In this document: piece after piece, positions 45,975 through 56,127 of the stretch
How the letters are laid out: each line of letters opens with the position of its first letter
How positions within the stretch are numbered: the stretch's first letter is position 1
NCBI GenBank assembly: GCA_029706075.1
Contig: JAINUG010000011.1
Coordinates: 7,817,001 to 7,881,000 of the forward strand
DNA length: 64,000 bases
Origin: Aldrovandia affinis
Taxonomy: Eukaryota > Chordata > Actinopteri > Notacanthiformes > Halosauridae
Direction: 5' to 3'
Made by a program: the position numbers and the translations under genes
The notes under the pieces: model-generated
Seen by the model: only the letters and a program-made list of their open reading frames with translations
Told to the model about the DNA's origin: nothing
The model's database searches: none

Positions 45975-46454
45975 GACCTGACAGTTACCACCTGCTGGCT
46001 CTAAAAGCAACTCATCTATTAAAACATCCAAATCTTAAAAATAAACTTGACGGTTAAAATTCCACCTCAATCTGGAATGGAAACAAAATAAAAAATCCAT
46101 AACTTCATGATGTCTACAGGTGCACCCATGACAGCAGTGGGAGTGGTGCCATTTTTGGGGCTCGTGAATGCAGCTACGACATCCATGTGGAGTGCCTGAT
46201 GCCCAATTTAAATACTAGCATCTATATTGGTATATATCATGATTTTATATGATGCATCTGCAAATCATATATCAGCTCTCAGATGATGGTTGACAAAAAT
46301 GACTAAATCTGACTACATTTTTACAAAGGGTCATCATTTTTAGCATTCAGTTTAAATCCTGACAATCAAATTTTGAATGGAAGTTTTCATAATTTTAAAT
46401 AATTAAAGTTTAAATACCATCTATATTGGTATATATCATGATTTTATAAGCATA
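45975..46454. other. Non-coding, a direct repeat
   Basis: The phrase ctatattggtatatatcatg occurs at about 46221 and 46421, about 200 bp apart, each preceded by tttaaata. Nothing else was recognised. Confidence 0.5.
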
Positions 46455-46753
46455 TACAGCTCTGGAAAAAAATAAGAGACCACTCCAAATTTTTCTTAAA
46501 TCAGCATCTCTACATGTATGGCAACCATTCCATTCCAGTGTCTGTTGAATTCCAACACAAGCATACCTCATTCTACTTAATGAAGTACTGATTAGGTGAT
46601 CACCTGAACCAAATCTTATTTAACGAGGAAAAGTATAAAAAACCACTACTGTGGTCATCACTATTGTCTTGCAATAGGACCTGCTGGATGGCAAAAAAAA
46701 ACAGTGCTAGTAGTACCTCAAAAGTAATTGGAATCAAAAAATAACTATTGACC

Positions 46754-47748
46754 ATGCCAAAAGAGTTGAAAAGAAAAGTTTTGAGTGAGGAAAAGAAAGG
46801 TTCAATTCTGGCTTTACTGGCAGAGGGATACAGTGAGCGTAAGGTTGCTTCTATCCTTCAAATTTCAAAGAACAAGGTCAAGCAGCAGACATTGGGGACA
46901 ACAAAGCTACAGACCAGCAGAGGGCAAAAACGACTCTCTACTGACCAGGATGACCGCCAACTAATTCGAATGTCACTCAACAATCGTAGGATAACATCAA
47001 GCGACCTACAAAAAGAATGGCAAACGGCAGCTGGGATGAAGTGCATGGCGAGGACTGTTCGAAACAGACTCCTAGGGGCAGGGCTGAAGTCGTGCAAAGC
47101 TAGAAAAAAGCCCTTCATCAATGAGAAGCAAAGAAGAGCCAGGCTGAGGTTTGCAAAAGACCACAAGGATTGGACCGTAGAGGACTGTAAGGTCATCTTC
47201 TCTGATGAGTCCAAATTTCAGCTTGGTCATATAATGGTTAGACAGAGACCTGGAGAGGCCTACAAGCCACAGTGTCTCACACCCACTGTGAAATTTGGTG
47301 GAGGGTCTGTGATGATTTGGGGGTGCTTCACCAAGGCTGGATTTGGGCAGATTTGTCTTTGTAAAGGATGCATGAATCAAGCCACGTACAAGGTTATCCT
47401 GGAAGAAAACTTGCTTCCTTCTGCTCTGACAATGTTCCCCAACTCTGAGGATTGGTTTTTCCAGCAGGACAATGCTCCATGCCACACAGCCAGGTCAATC
47501 AAGGTGTGATCAAGATCCAGATCAAGACCCTGTTATGGCCAGCCCAATCTCCAGACCTGAACCCCATTGCAAACCTCTGGAATGTGATCAAGAGGAAGAT
47601 GGATGGTCAGAAGCCATCAAACAAAGCTGAGCTGCTTGAATTTTTGCGCCAGTAGTGGCATAAAGTCGCCCAACAGCAATGTGAAAGACTGGTGGAGAGC
47701 ATGCCAAGACTCATGAAAGCTGTGATTGCAAATTCCACCAAATATTGA
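46754..47748 (+). pseudogene. Tc1-like transposase (host of the L1)
   Basis: ATG at 46754 starts MPKELKRKVLSEEKKGSILA, with the helix-turn-helix YSERKVASILQISKNKVK, then MARTVRNRLLGAGLKSCKAR, DHKDWTVEDCKVIF and SDESKFQLG with the first catalytic Asp (about 47195). FQQDNAPCHTARSIKV holds the second Asp (about 47465). A frameshift near 47500 follows. In the new frame NPIANLWNVIKRKM has Ala where the family has the catalytic Glu (NPIENLW), a GAA to GCA change; then one more stop and the end NSTKY. The first 250 codons are fully open. The LINE lies downstream of the gene, in the 3' UTR. Confidence 0.92.
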
Positions 47749-47947
47749 TTTCTGAACTCTTCCTAAATAAAAACATTAGTATTGTGTTGCTTAAAAATGA
47801 ATATGGGCTTCCGGTTTTGACATGGCCAAGTGAGGACGTGTTCCGAAGCCTCTCCACTGAACCTTCTTTTATTCTTTATAAATATAGCGTTTGAATCTCC
47901 AAAGACAGTACACATTATTATTGCAAACGACCACCAACTACTTCTTA

Positions 47948-48881
47948 ATGTCAGGGAAGAATAAGTCCCGCGGGGGAAGCAACAAGTCGACGAAATCCGA
48001 CAACTCCTCGCTACCTAGACAAACGACAACAGGTGAAATGGCAGAGCTGAACACTGGGGACGATATGATCTCCACCATCCGCACTGAGGTGAAAGCACTA
48101 CAGGCAGAGATTACAGCCGAACTTTGTGCAACAGCTTTAACTATGCGTGAAGAAATAGTCCAAGAACTCCGTTCTGCAATGACTTTACTACAGACAAGTG
48201 TCCGCAGATAAAATCTCCTCGCTGGAAACCTCACAGAATGAAGTCACGAATAGGCTAACGGAGCTGGAGGCCCAATGGGCTTCCCTGGCTGCGGACAATG
48301 TCATGCTCAAAGCCACAGTGGCCCCCCAAGAAAATCGCTCCCGCCGACAGACCATACGTGTGATTGGTATACCTGAGGGTGAAGAGGGCACCAATCCAAC
48401 CGCCTTCATGGGATCCTTCTTGAAGGAAGTCCTGGGCGAGGAAACCTTCACCGACCAGCCGGTCATAGACAGAGCGCCTCGCATCCTCGCAACCAAACCA
48501 CCTCCAGGTAGACCCCCGAGAGCTATGCTAGTGCGGCTGCACTATTACCAGACGAGGGAGATGATTCTCCGCACATCCCGCAAACGTGGACAGCTATCCC
48601 ACAAAGGAAGAAAGATCCACATACTCCCGGATTACTCTGCAGCACTGGCACGACGTAGAGCAGAGTTTAAGGATGTGAAGGCACAACTCCACCAAGCTGG
48701 CGGGAAGTTTGGCTTGGTCCATCCTGCCAAGCTACGGCTTACTTTCCATGGCTTACTTTTCCTTACATTCTCCCTTTTTTCCTTTCTTCCATGCGGACAT
48801 CAACAGTGCTGTAAGCTAACCCACTGCGTTTTGTTCTATTTTAGAAATCGTCATGGTTTACATAGGTTTACATACTTGTAA
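47948..48881 (+). pseudogene. L1 ORF1 protein (RNA-binding chaperone)
   Basis: L1 ORF1p coats the LINE RNA as a trimer. From ATG at 47948 the start MSGKNKSRGGSNKSTKSDNS is basic and Ser-rich, followed by a helical, coiled-coil-like stretch (EVKALQAEITAEL, EEIVQELRSAMTLL). A frameshift near 48200 leads into ISSLETSQNEVTNRLTELEA (coiled coil), then the RRM core TIRVIGIPEGEEG, RPPRAMLVRLHYYQTREMI and the C-terminal domain KIHILPDYSAALARRRAEF, FGLVHPAKLRLTFHG. Apart from the frameshift the protein is well preserved. The hydrophobic stretch after LTFHG to 48881 is probably read-through past the original end. Confidence 0.9.
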
Positions 48882-48962
48882 TTTAGAACAGAACATATTT
48901 TGTGGGGCTTCTGATGTCCACATAGCCCACGCCGTATTATTTTGTAGCAGCCCATTACATCT

Positions 48963-49100
48963 TTGGTTCTCGAATGTATTCATCTCTGGTTCTCGATTGT
49001 ATTCATCTCTGGTTCTCGATTGTATTCATCTCTGGTTCCCGATTGTATTCATCTCTGGTTCCCGATTGTATTCATCTCTGGTTCTCGATTGTATTCATGC
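48963..49100. repeat. 21-bp minisatellite in the LINE spacer
   Basis: About six and a half units of tctggttctcgattgtattc plus one base, differing only by t/c and a/t substitutions, between ORF1 and ORF2. Because 21 is a multiple of three, repeated peptides appear in two frames. Confidence 0.93.
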
Positions 49101-49331
49101 TTAGCTTTCAATATTTGCTGCTCACAAACTTAGTTGGCTACTTTTATTTTATTCAGACTGTGTTGGTGGCAGGTTATGCCTTTGACAAATTTATTTATTT
49201 ATTTTTTTACTTTTTTTGTTTGCTTATATTTTTTTCTCTTTCTCACCCAAGAATAGGACTGTTTGGGAGGGGTGGGAGGGGGTAGGGATTTTTCTTTTTT
49301 CATTTATTTTCTTTTTTCATTTATTTTCATT

Positions 49332-50924
49332 ATGGCTGATCTAAATATTACTCAGGCCTGTATCCGTTTTGTCTCCTGGAACATCAAGGGCTCAAACAAG
49401 GTTACTAAATTAAACAGAATAATGTCCCATTTACAACATTTGAAGGCCGATATAGCTTTTCTCCAGGAGACTCACCTGTGCGCATCTGATATTCCAGGAC
49501 TCAAAAGGGGATGGGTTGGGCACTTATTCCACTCAAAGTTTAACTGTAAAGCCAGGGGTGCTGCCATTTTAATTCGTAAAAACATTGCTTTTGAACCACT
49601 CAGCTCTATCACTGACTCCAATGGCCGCTATGTTATTGTATCTGGTCTTATACTCAACACTCCTGTAGTCCTGGCCTGCGTATACGCACCTAATTGGGAC
49701 AATAGTACATTTTTCTCTAAATTCTTCTCTACTTTACTAATTCTCGACAACAGTTTTTTAATTATAGAGGGGGACTTCAACATGGTCCAAGACACCACTC
49801 TTGATAGGTCATCTAACAAAGATGCAGTCCTTTCTAGCTCTGCTAAGGTTATGGCCTCCTATGCTGAGCAGCTGGGCTTGTCTGACCCCTGGAGGTTTAA
49901 TTTCCCCTCTACCAAAGCATATTCATTCTTTTCACACGTACACCATACATATTCTCGTATAGACTTCTTTCTTGTGGATGACAGACTCTTATCAAAGATT
50001 GAGTCGTGTGAGTACCATAGCATCGTTATGTCGGACCACGCCCCAACCTCTATGGAGATCAACTTTCCTAGAAGCTATGTTCCATCAAGGCAGTGGTGCT
50101 TTAATTACCCAATGCTGTCCAATGATACTTTTAAGGAGTTTCTTACTTCTCAAATTTGACTTTTACATTTTTTTAATAAAACCCCTGATGTCTCTCAGTC
50201 CACTGTATGGGAAGCATTCAAATTTTATTTACGGGGACAGATAATCTCTTATGTCTCATACGCCAAAAATCAGAAACAATTAAATTGTCTGAGATCTCTG
50301 AGGAAATTTTACATTTAGACAATCAGTATGCGTCTGTATAACAGACGCCTTCACCTCCAGGCAGAGTTTGATATGTTATCAAAAAGTAAGGCTGAACTAC
50401 TTCTGCTTAAATCTAGACAGCGCATTTTTGAGACGGGGGACAAAGCAAGTAAACTTCTTGCCTTTCAAGCTCGTTCAGCTGCAGCTTCCAGACTGATCAC
50501 CAAGATCAAATCACCTACTGGTGTTGTTCTCTCAGATACACAAGATATAAATTAAACCTTTTTTAACTTCTATTCTGATCTTTAATCCTCTGAGTGTCCC
50601 CCAGATATTTGGGACAACGACAACCCCCTTCACAATATATGCTACCCAGTTCTTGACGAAACACTCTCTTGTAACTTAGGTGGACTGATCTCACTTCTTG
50701 AGATCCAAGAATCCATAAAAGCTATGCAAAATGGCAAGTCCCCAGGGCCTGACAGATATACAGTGGAGTTTTATAAAACATTTTCTCACCTTATATGCCC
50801 CGAATTACAAAGTATGTATAATGATTCGTTTTTGAATGGTCGGCTCCCAGACACACTATCCCAAGCTTCTATTTCCCTGTTGCTGTTGTTCTATTTATTT
50901 ACTTTTATTGTTGATGTAATATGA
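49332..50924 (+). pseudogene. L1/Tx1 ORF2: endonuclease and start of RT
   Basis: ORF2p nicks target DNA and copies LINE RNA. From ATG at 49332 (MADLNITQACIRFVSWNIKG) the apurinic-type endonuclease is open to 50159: the Asn of SWNIKG, LQETHL (catalytic Glu), VYAPNWD, EGDFNMV (Asp and Asn), YSRIDFFLV and SDHAP (Asp-His) are all present. A stop and frame changes follow (50160-50330). From 50328 the linker reads LLLKSRQRIFETGDKASKLL, after another stop ISLLEIQESIKAMQNGKSPG then PDRYTVEFYKTF, the first RT block. After GRLPDTLSQASISLL the sequence jumps to a hydrophobic end at 50924, so the RT palm with its YADD box, and the C-terminal zinc knuckle, are deleted. Confidence 0.92.
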
Positions 50925-51393
50925 TTAGTCTGTTTTGCTTTTGTACTCTGAACCTTTTCTTTACCTAATTTGTATTTGAAGGTCTCCCAATCCAGTTTAT
51001 CTCTGCGGTGGGGACGGGAGGGAGGGAGGTGGGGAGGGAGGGAGGGTGGGTTGGGATGCACAAGTTCAACTGTTTCTGTTACGTTGGAATAATTGCAAAC
51101 CTAATAAACAGATTAATACAATTTAAAAAAATGAATAGGAACTTTCTTTGCATTATTAAAGGTCTGAAAACACTGCATCTTTTTTGATATTTTGACCAGT
51201 TGTCATTTTCTGCAAATAAATGCTCTAAATGACAATATTTTTATTTGGAATTTGGGAGAAATGTTGTCAGTAGTTTATTGAATAAAACAAAAATGTTCAT
51301 TTTTACTCAAACACATACCTATAAATAGTAAAGCCAGAGAAACGGATCATTTTTCAGGGGTCTCTTAATTTTTTCCAGAGCTGTATATATATA

Positions 51394-52048
51394 TGTTATG
51401 GCAGATGTGTAAAATCAGGAAATCTATATCCATTTCCTGGTAAATATTTACATTGCCCATCATGCAGGTAAATCTGTAGATTCACCAATGTGATGGGGAA
51501 TGTATACATTTCCCGCAGGGAAATCTTGAAGTTCCCCGGTAAATGTGTTCCAAAACATATAAAGGTTGTTGGAGCATGGAAGGCTATAACACAAGTTGTG
51601 CCTGCCCTATTGTAAGCCAGACTTAAACATAGAGTAATAAGCAAAACAGATTTCAAAACATATTTCAAGACTAATAGACTTAATTATAACGGCATACAAC
51701 ATACAGGTGAATGAGCATAATATCTTTCAATATAATCATAATATCTAGGCTATATATAGCAGCATTGATGATTGCAAAAATATATGACTATATTTGGATG
51801 TTCTTATAATTAGGTTTAATAGTCTTGAAATATGTTGGAATCTGTTTTTCTTATTACTTTCTGTTCAGTCTGGCTTAAACAGGGTAGGCTAGGTTCAACT
51901 GCAGGGCTGGTTGCATTATAGCCTTCCACACCCTCCCAAGTCCCCACCTGAAATATATACATTCCAGGTGCCACTGATGAAAATCTGCAGATTTCCCTGT
52001 GTGATGGGGAATGTATAAATTTCCCTATTTTACACATTTACTGTAACA
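51394..52048. mobile_element. TA-flanked MITE next to the Tc1 end
   Basis: Inverted ends tgttatggcagatgtgtaaa (left) and, in reverse, tgttacagtaaatgtgtaaa (right) flanked by TA (51392-51393, 52049-52050). A second inner pair, gtgatggggaatgtat, occurs at 51490 and 51997 in the same direction. The length is 655 bp with no frame of note. It starts 8 bp after the Tc1 end at 51383, in the same TA run. Confidence 0.75.
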
Positions 52049-52050
52049 TA

Positions 52051-52565
52051 TACACACAGTATCCACACATAAACCAGGTATCTACAAAGTTTATTAATTG
52101 TATATCTTTCTCTATTACTGACACCCTACTGACTACTGGGCTGGCCAGCAGAGAATGGGCTCCCCCACTAAAACAGGTTCCTCCTGAGATTTCTTCCCAC
52201 TTGCAAAATTTTTCTTGCCTTAAGTCCTGAAATTCTGAGTCATCAGACTCTCCTGTTATAAATACCTTTGAGCAGCTCTTCACTGTAATTTACCAGAACC
52301 ACCTACCACGATTATCACAACACAAGATTATATTTATAGCTTGGTATATTTTTACCTCGTTCATTCAAATGAAATTTTTTCAAATGTTCTCCCAAATCTG
52401 TCATACTTTTATTTCTAACATAAAGGGAATACCCTTTTTTCAGAATGACTCATCTGAATATCATTCTCCTTTCATTTACTCTTCTCTTTCATCTGACCTC
52501 TATTAACAGCACTAAGGGCTGAATTTCACTGTAAGCAACAAAAGAAAAAAAACTGATAAGAAAAT
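52051..52565. other. Non-coding, nothing recognised
   Basis: No repeat or gene seen between the MITE and the CR1 3' end. Confidence 0.4.
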
Positions 52566-52840
52566 TAGAACATAAGAATACATAATGACAAGAATGGGAC
52601 ATTCAGCCCATCTAGGGTTGTCATGTCTTAATCTAAAGAGTATCTAGTACTGCATCTAACCACGTGCATAACTTTACATTTAGCAATATTGAATGTCATT
52701 TGCCATATTTCTGCCCATTCTTGGATTTTGTTTAAATCATCTTGGATTACCTGAGTTGAGTCCAAACTGTTTGCTAAACACCCAAGTTTAGTATCATCTG
52801 CAAATGTAACTATTTTGGTATTAACATCCCTTTCCAGATC

Positions 52841-53192
52841 TTCTTCTTCTTCAGCCGCTTATTCCTAGTTAGGGTCGCGGGGGGGCTGGAGCCTATCCCA
52901 GCATGCATTGGGGTGAGAGGCAGGAATACACCCTGGACAGGTCGCCAATCCATCGCAACGCAGTACATACACCATTCACTCACACACTCATACCTACGGG
53001 CAATTTAGACTCTCCAATTAGCCTAACGTGCATGTCTTTGGACTGTGGGAAGAAACCGGAGTACCCGGAGGAAACCCACGCGGACACGGGGAGAACATGC
53101 AAACTCCACACAGAAAGGCCCCCGGCCTGGATTCGAACCCGAGACCTTCTTGCTGTGAGGCGACAGTGCTATCCACTGCACCACCGTGCCGC
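52841..53192 (-). mobile_element. Full-length tRNA-derived SINE, 13-bp duplication
   Basis: On the minus strand it starts ggcggcacggtggtgcagtg (A box) with the B box gggttcgaatcc, the promoter of RNA polymerase III. The body holds gagtttgcatgttctccccg and ggtactccggtttcttccca, and ends gaccctaactaggaataagc with a short gaagaa tail. The flanks are an exact duplication, ccctttccagatc, at 52828-52840 and 53193-53205. The promoter boxes are intact. The truncated copy at 27087-27225 belongs to the same family. Confidence 0.95.
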
Positions 53193-54120
53193 CCCTTTCC
53201 AGATCATTTATGTAAATAAGGAAGAGCAGAGGTCCCAGGACCGATCTCTGCAGAACTCCACTGCCCACAGCAGCTAGGTCAGATATGACTAGGGCTGTCC
53301 CCGACTAAAACAAATCTTGGTCGACCAACAGTCATCCGTTTTTTTTTTTTTTAAATAACTCGAAAATAACTTACTCGAGCCGGAGACCATCTGATGGCCT
53401 ACTTCCCCAGTTGTTTCATGTTATGGCACAGGAACACTAGCTTGTCCACATTTTTTGGCTGCTCCTCGGTTTATTAACGATAAACCCTGCCTTAGAAAAC
53501 ACGCTTGCAAAGTTTGCATTCCACTTTTTTGGGATCGTCCGCGACTAAAACGAAATGCTGCCATACTCCAGATTTTTTCTTTGACATTATGTTCTTAGGT
53601 TATATCGAAATGAGTAATGAGTTCTACTGACAAGTGCGTCAAACTGTGGCAAAACAAATCTTGGTCGACCAACAACCCATTGACCAAACAATCGACCAGT
53701 CAACTAAATGGGGTCAGCCCTAGATATGACCCCACTTACTGTAACTCTTCATATTCACCCTTGCGGCCAATTATGAACCCACTCTGAAACAACAGCTGTG
53801 ATTCCTACTCAATTCATTTGAGCAATGAGCCTCTCATGTGGTACCTTGTCAAATGCTTTATGAAAGTCCAAATATATAATATCATAAGCCTCGTTCAAGT
53901 CAAAACACTTTGTAGCCTCTTCAAAAAGGTCCAGGAGGTTTGTTAGGCATGACCTGGCCTTGAGAAAACCATGTTAGCTCTCCCTTAAAATTATTATTAT
54001 TTGAATATAAAATTAAATATTGTTTTTCAAGAATGAATCCAAACTTCCCTCATAATACATTCCAGTATTTTACATGAGATACAAGTTAGACTGACAGGCC
54101 TATAGTTCCCTGGGTCAGTA
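53193..54120 (-). pseudogene. CR1 reverse transcriptase remnant
   Basis: The minus strand shows the classic order of CR1-group RT blocks, in shifting frames: YRPVSLTCISCKILE-like at about 54065-54110, GRANMVFSRPGHA-like at about 53940-53985, LYIWTFIKHLTRYHM (about 53860-53900), and GVLQRSVLGPLLFLIYINDL at about 53210-53268. The hAT insertion (53290-53722) separates the last block. No FADDT block is left intact. There are too many stops for function. Confidence 0.75.
53290..53722. mobile_element. hAT MITE, 433 bp, exact 8-bp duplication
   Basis: Inverted ends tagggctgtccccgactaaa (left) and, in reverse, tagggctgaccccatttagt (right), flanked by gatatgac at 53282-53289 and 53723-53730. The phrase cttggtcgaccaaca occurs near both ends (53311 and 53658). 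These ends are typical of a common non-autonomous hAT group in fishes. No transposase frame. Confidence 0.93.
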
Positions 54121-54910
54121 CAGTCCGTTCTTATATTGGAATTATATTACCCTGCTTCCAGTCATCTGGTATTTCTCCAGTGTTTATGGATTGCATAAAA
54201 ATATCTGTCAATGGTTTATATAATCACCAAGTTCTCCCCAAGTTCTTTGAGTACTCTAGGATATATGCCATTGGGGCCTGCTGCCCCATTTGTTTGTTGT
54301 TTTTCTAGTACTTTCCCCATTCCTTTTCTCAAAGTCCTCTAAAACATTCTGTATATTGACTATACATGCAGGCATATTTATAACATCTTCTCTGGTAAAG
54401 CTCTCAAGAAAGTAACTGTTTAGTGTGTTAGCAATATCCTTATTATTATAAACCAAAGTTCCTTCCTTATTCTTAATGCATTTAACCTCATCATTAGCTT
54501 TCCTTTTTCTACTACAATATTGAAAAACTTAGCTTAGGATTACTTTTTGCATTTTAATTTCAAACTGCGTTTTAGCTGCTATTTCCCTTTTAGCCTTAGC
54601 CCGCAATCTACCATGTTTCTCTTTTTTATATACTCCGTATAATCACTTCTTTTGGCTCAAAATCTCCCATAAATATTTATATATTATAAATATTCTATTT
54701 TTCCTTACTTTTGGGATAAATATACACTGTACGTCTACAATAACCCTTTTAAATGTAGTCAATTTTCATTCACAGTTTGGCAATTCTCTTTCTTAAATTT
54801 TAGAGTTAGAGGAGGCCGTATTAACTTACCAAAAAACATAAAAAGTAACTGCACTATGATCACTTGCCCCTAGTGGTTCTACTAGCTCTGAGCTGCAGAT
54901 TCTGTCAGGA

Positions 54911-55264
54911 CTATTGCACAAAACCAGATCCATAAAGCATAGTATTTATGTTGCTGTAAGAAACTGGTGGGCTATAGCCTACTCCTATATTAAGGCCCTT
55001 CTCACAATCTCCCAGTAGTCTATTCCAGATGTCCTCACAAGGAATGAATGAGTTAATTCCTGGAATTTCATGCACATTAAAATTGTCTTTCACATAAAGG
55101 GCCACTCCCCCTCCTCTTTTATTAGTTCTTACTTCTATCCTTCCTAAGCAATTTGTACCCCTCCACGTTATATTCATCCCTGTACACTTCACTAAGTGAT
55201 GTTTCTGTAATCCCAATGATGTCATTACCCCCATTAAACATGACAACCTCCAGTTACAAAACAT
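54911..55264 (-). pseudogene. CR1 endonuclease remnant
   Basis: A 117-codon minus-strand frame contains LGRIEVRTNKRGGGVALYVK then DNFNVHEIP, the middle of the apurinic-type endonuclease of CR1 LINEs (R-G-G-G-V-A-L-Y-V). The preceding catalytic blocks (SETW, H) are not in frame; YSPPVSYSNIN corresponds to the Y-R-P-P block. The downstream DH block is not visible. It lies directly upstream, in CR1 orientation, of the RT remnants. Confidence 0.8.
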
Positions 55265-55429
55265 ATTTTTTTATGAGCATTACTCATACTTGTAGTGCTC
55301 TAAAAGACCTTTATTAATTATATCCTCACAGTTATTATTATACTACGCCCTGTTATCTTCCATCTGGGCAGTCTGTACCTCCCTATCCTTATACTATTAC
55401 TTAATTAATTTCTATAAATTTGTCCTGCA

Positions 55430-55510
55430 GAATCCCAACTGACCCATACCTATGTCATTGGCTCCAACATGGACCATGATCACTGGATTCATCCCTGCAC
55501 TGGCTACTCA
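55430..55510 (-). pseudogene. CR1 ORF1 esterase-domain remnant
   Basis: The minus strand reads PVIMVHVGANDIGMGQLG, matching the V-x-H-x-G-x-N-D block III of the SGNH-type esterase domain found in ORF1 proteins of CR1 LINEs. Only this block is certain; the catalytic Ser block is not seen. The position just upstream of the endonuclease is as expected. Confidence 0.7.
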
Positions 55511-56127
55511 TTTTCCTGCAAACAGACTATACTATCTACAACTCTAATGATTGAGTCCTCCACTATGACTAACTCCCTTTTCCTGGGTGGTGTAGCCGAT
55601 ACTAAAGATGGACAGAATATATTATAAAGTTGTGAAATGGATATGGTGTATATAGGGGTGTGACGGTATACCATTAAATTTAAATATGAAATAGTACTAT
55701 CATAAACTTAACTTAATACCGTGATAGTAAATTACGTGGCAAAAGCATTTTCATGCGGGGAAAATATTTCAACCTAAAATGTCTAAATAACCCATATTAA
55801 ATAATATAATACTGGGCCTGGGGTGTCTGCTAATGTCATTTAACCCCACCACCTCTTGCATTTTTTCATAACGCAATTGTGCATGTGCAGACAGCTCCTC
55901 AACCCTGGTAGGTAGCTGTTATTAGTTAGGTAGCTACAGGACATACATGCCCATGGGAGTCTCACAAAGGAAGTTCAACATAATCAGGATATCTTGCCTA
56001 AAAAGCCTACCAAAGGCAATTACGGCTAACCGGTCTAACGACGGTGGTAATCTACTCGTTCTGTCAACCCAGTTTTTTCCGATCGCGCTATAAGCGCACG
56101 CACACAAAAGGGGCGGCGTTTGTAACA

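Larger units (their letters stand above)
47804..51126 (+). mobile_element. L1/Tx1-type LINE, internally deleted, inside Tc1
   Basis: Starts gggcttccggttttgacatg and ends in an A-rich tail after cctaataaacagattaatac. It is flanked by the target duplication aaaaatgaata (47793-47803 and 51127-51137). It contains a 5' UTR, ORF1, a spacer with a 21-bp minisatellite, and ORF2 with endonuclease, but most of the reverse transcriptase is deleted. At about 3.3 kb it is roughly half of a full-length L1. The 5' end looks complete, so the loss is internal rather than by 5' truncation. Confidence 0.92.
46457..51383 (+). mobile_element. Tc1-like element split by an L1 LINE
   Basis: The ends cagctctggaaaaaaataag and, in reverse, cagctctggaaaaaattaag are flanked by TA (46455-46456, 51384-51385). 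Removing the LINE at 47804-51126 leaves about 1.6 kb, a normal size for this long-UTR Tc1 family. The sequences on both sides of the LINE, aaaatgaata then tgcattattaaaggtctg, join into one Tc1 3' region. Confidence 0.93.
52566..55610 (-). mobile_element. CR1-type LINE with two insertions
   Basis: On the minus strand, from high to low coordinates: an ORF1 esterase remnant (about 55430-55500), an endonuclease remnant (54911-55264), the linker (54256-54456), RT blocks (54050-54120 and down to 53200) and a 3' end with the CR1-like tail cttatgttctaatttt at about 52566. A SINE (52841-53192) and a hAT element (53290-53722) interrupt it. Many stops and shifts show that it is old; the 5' end is incomplete. 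Confidence 0.85.
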
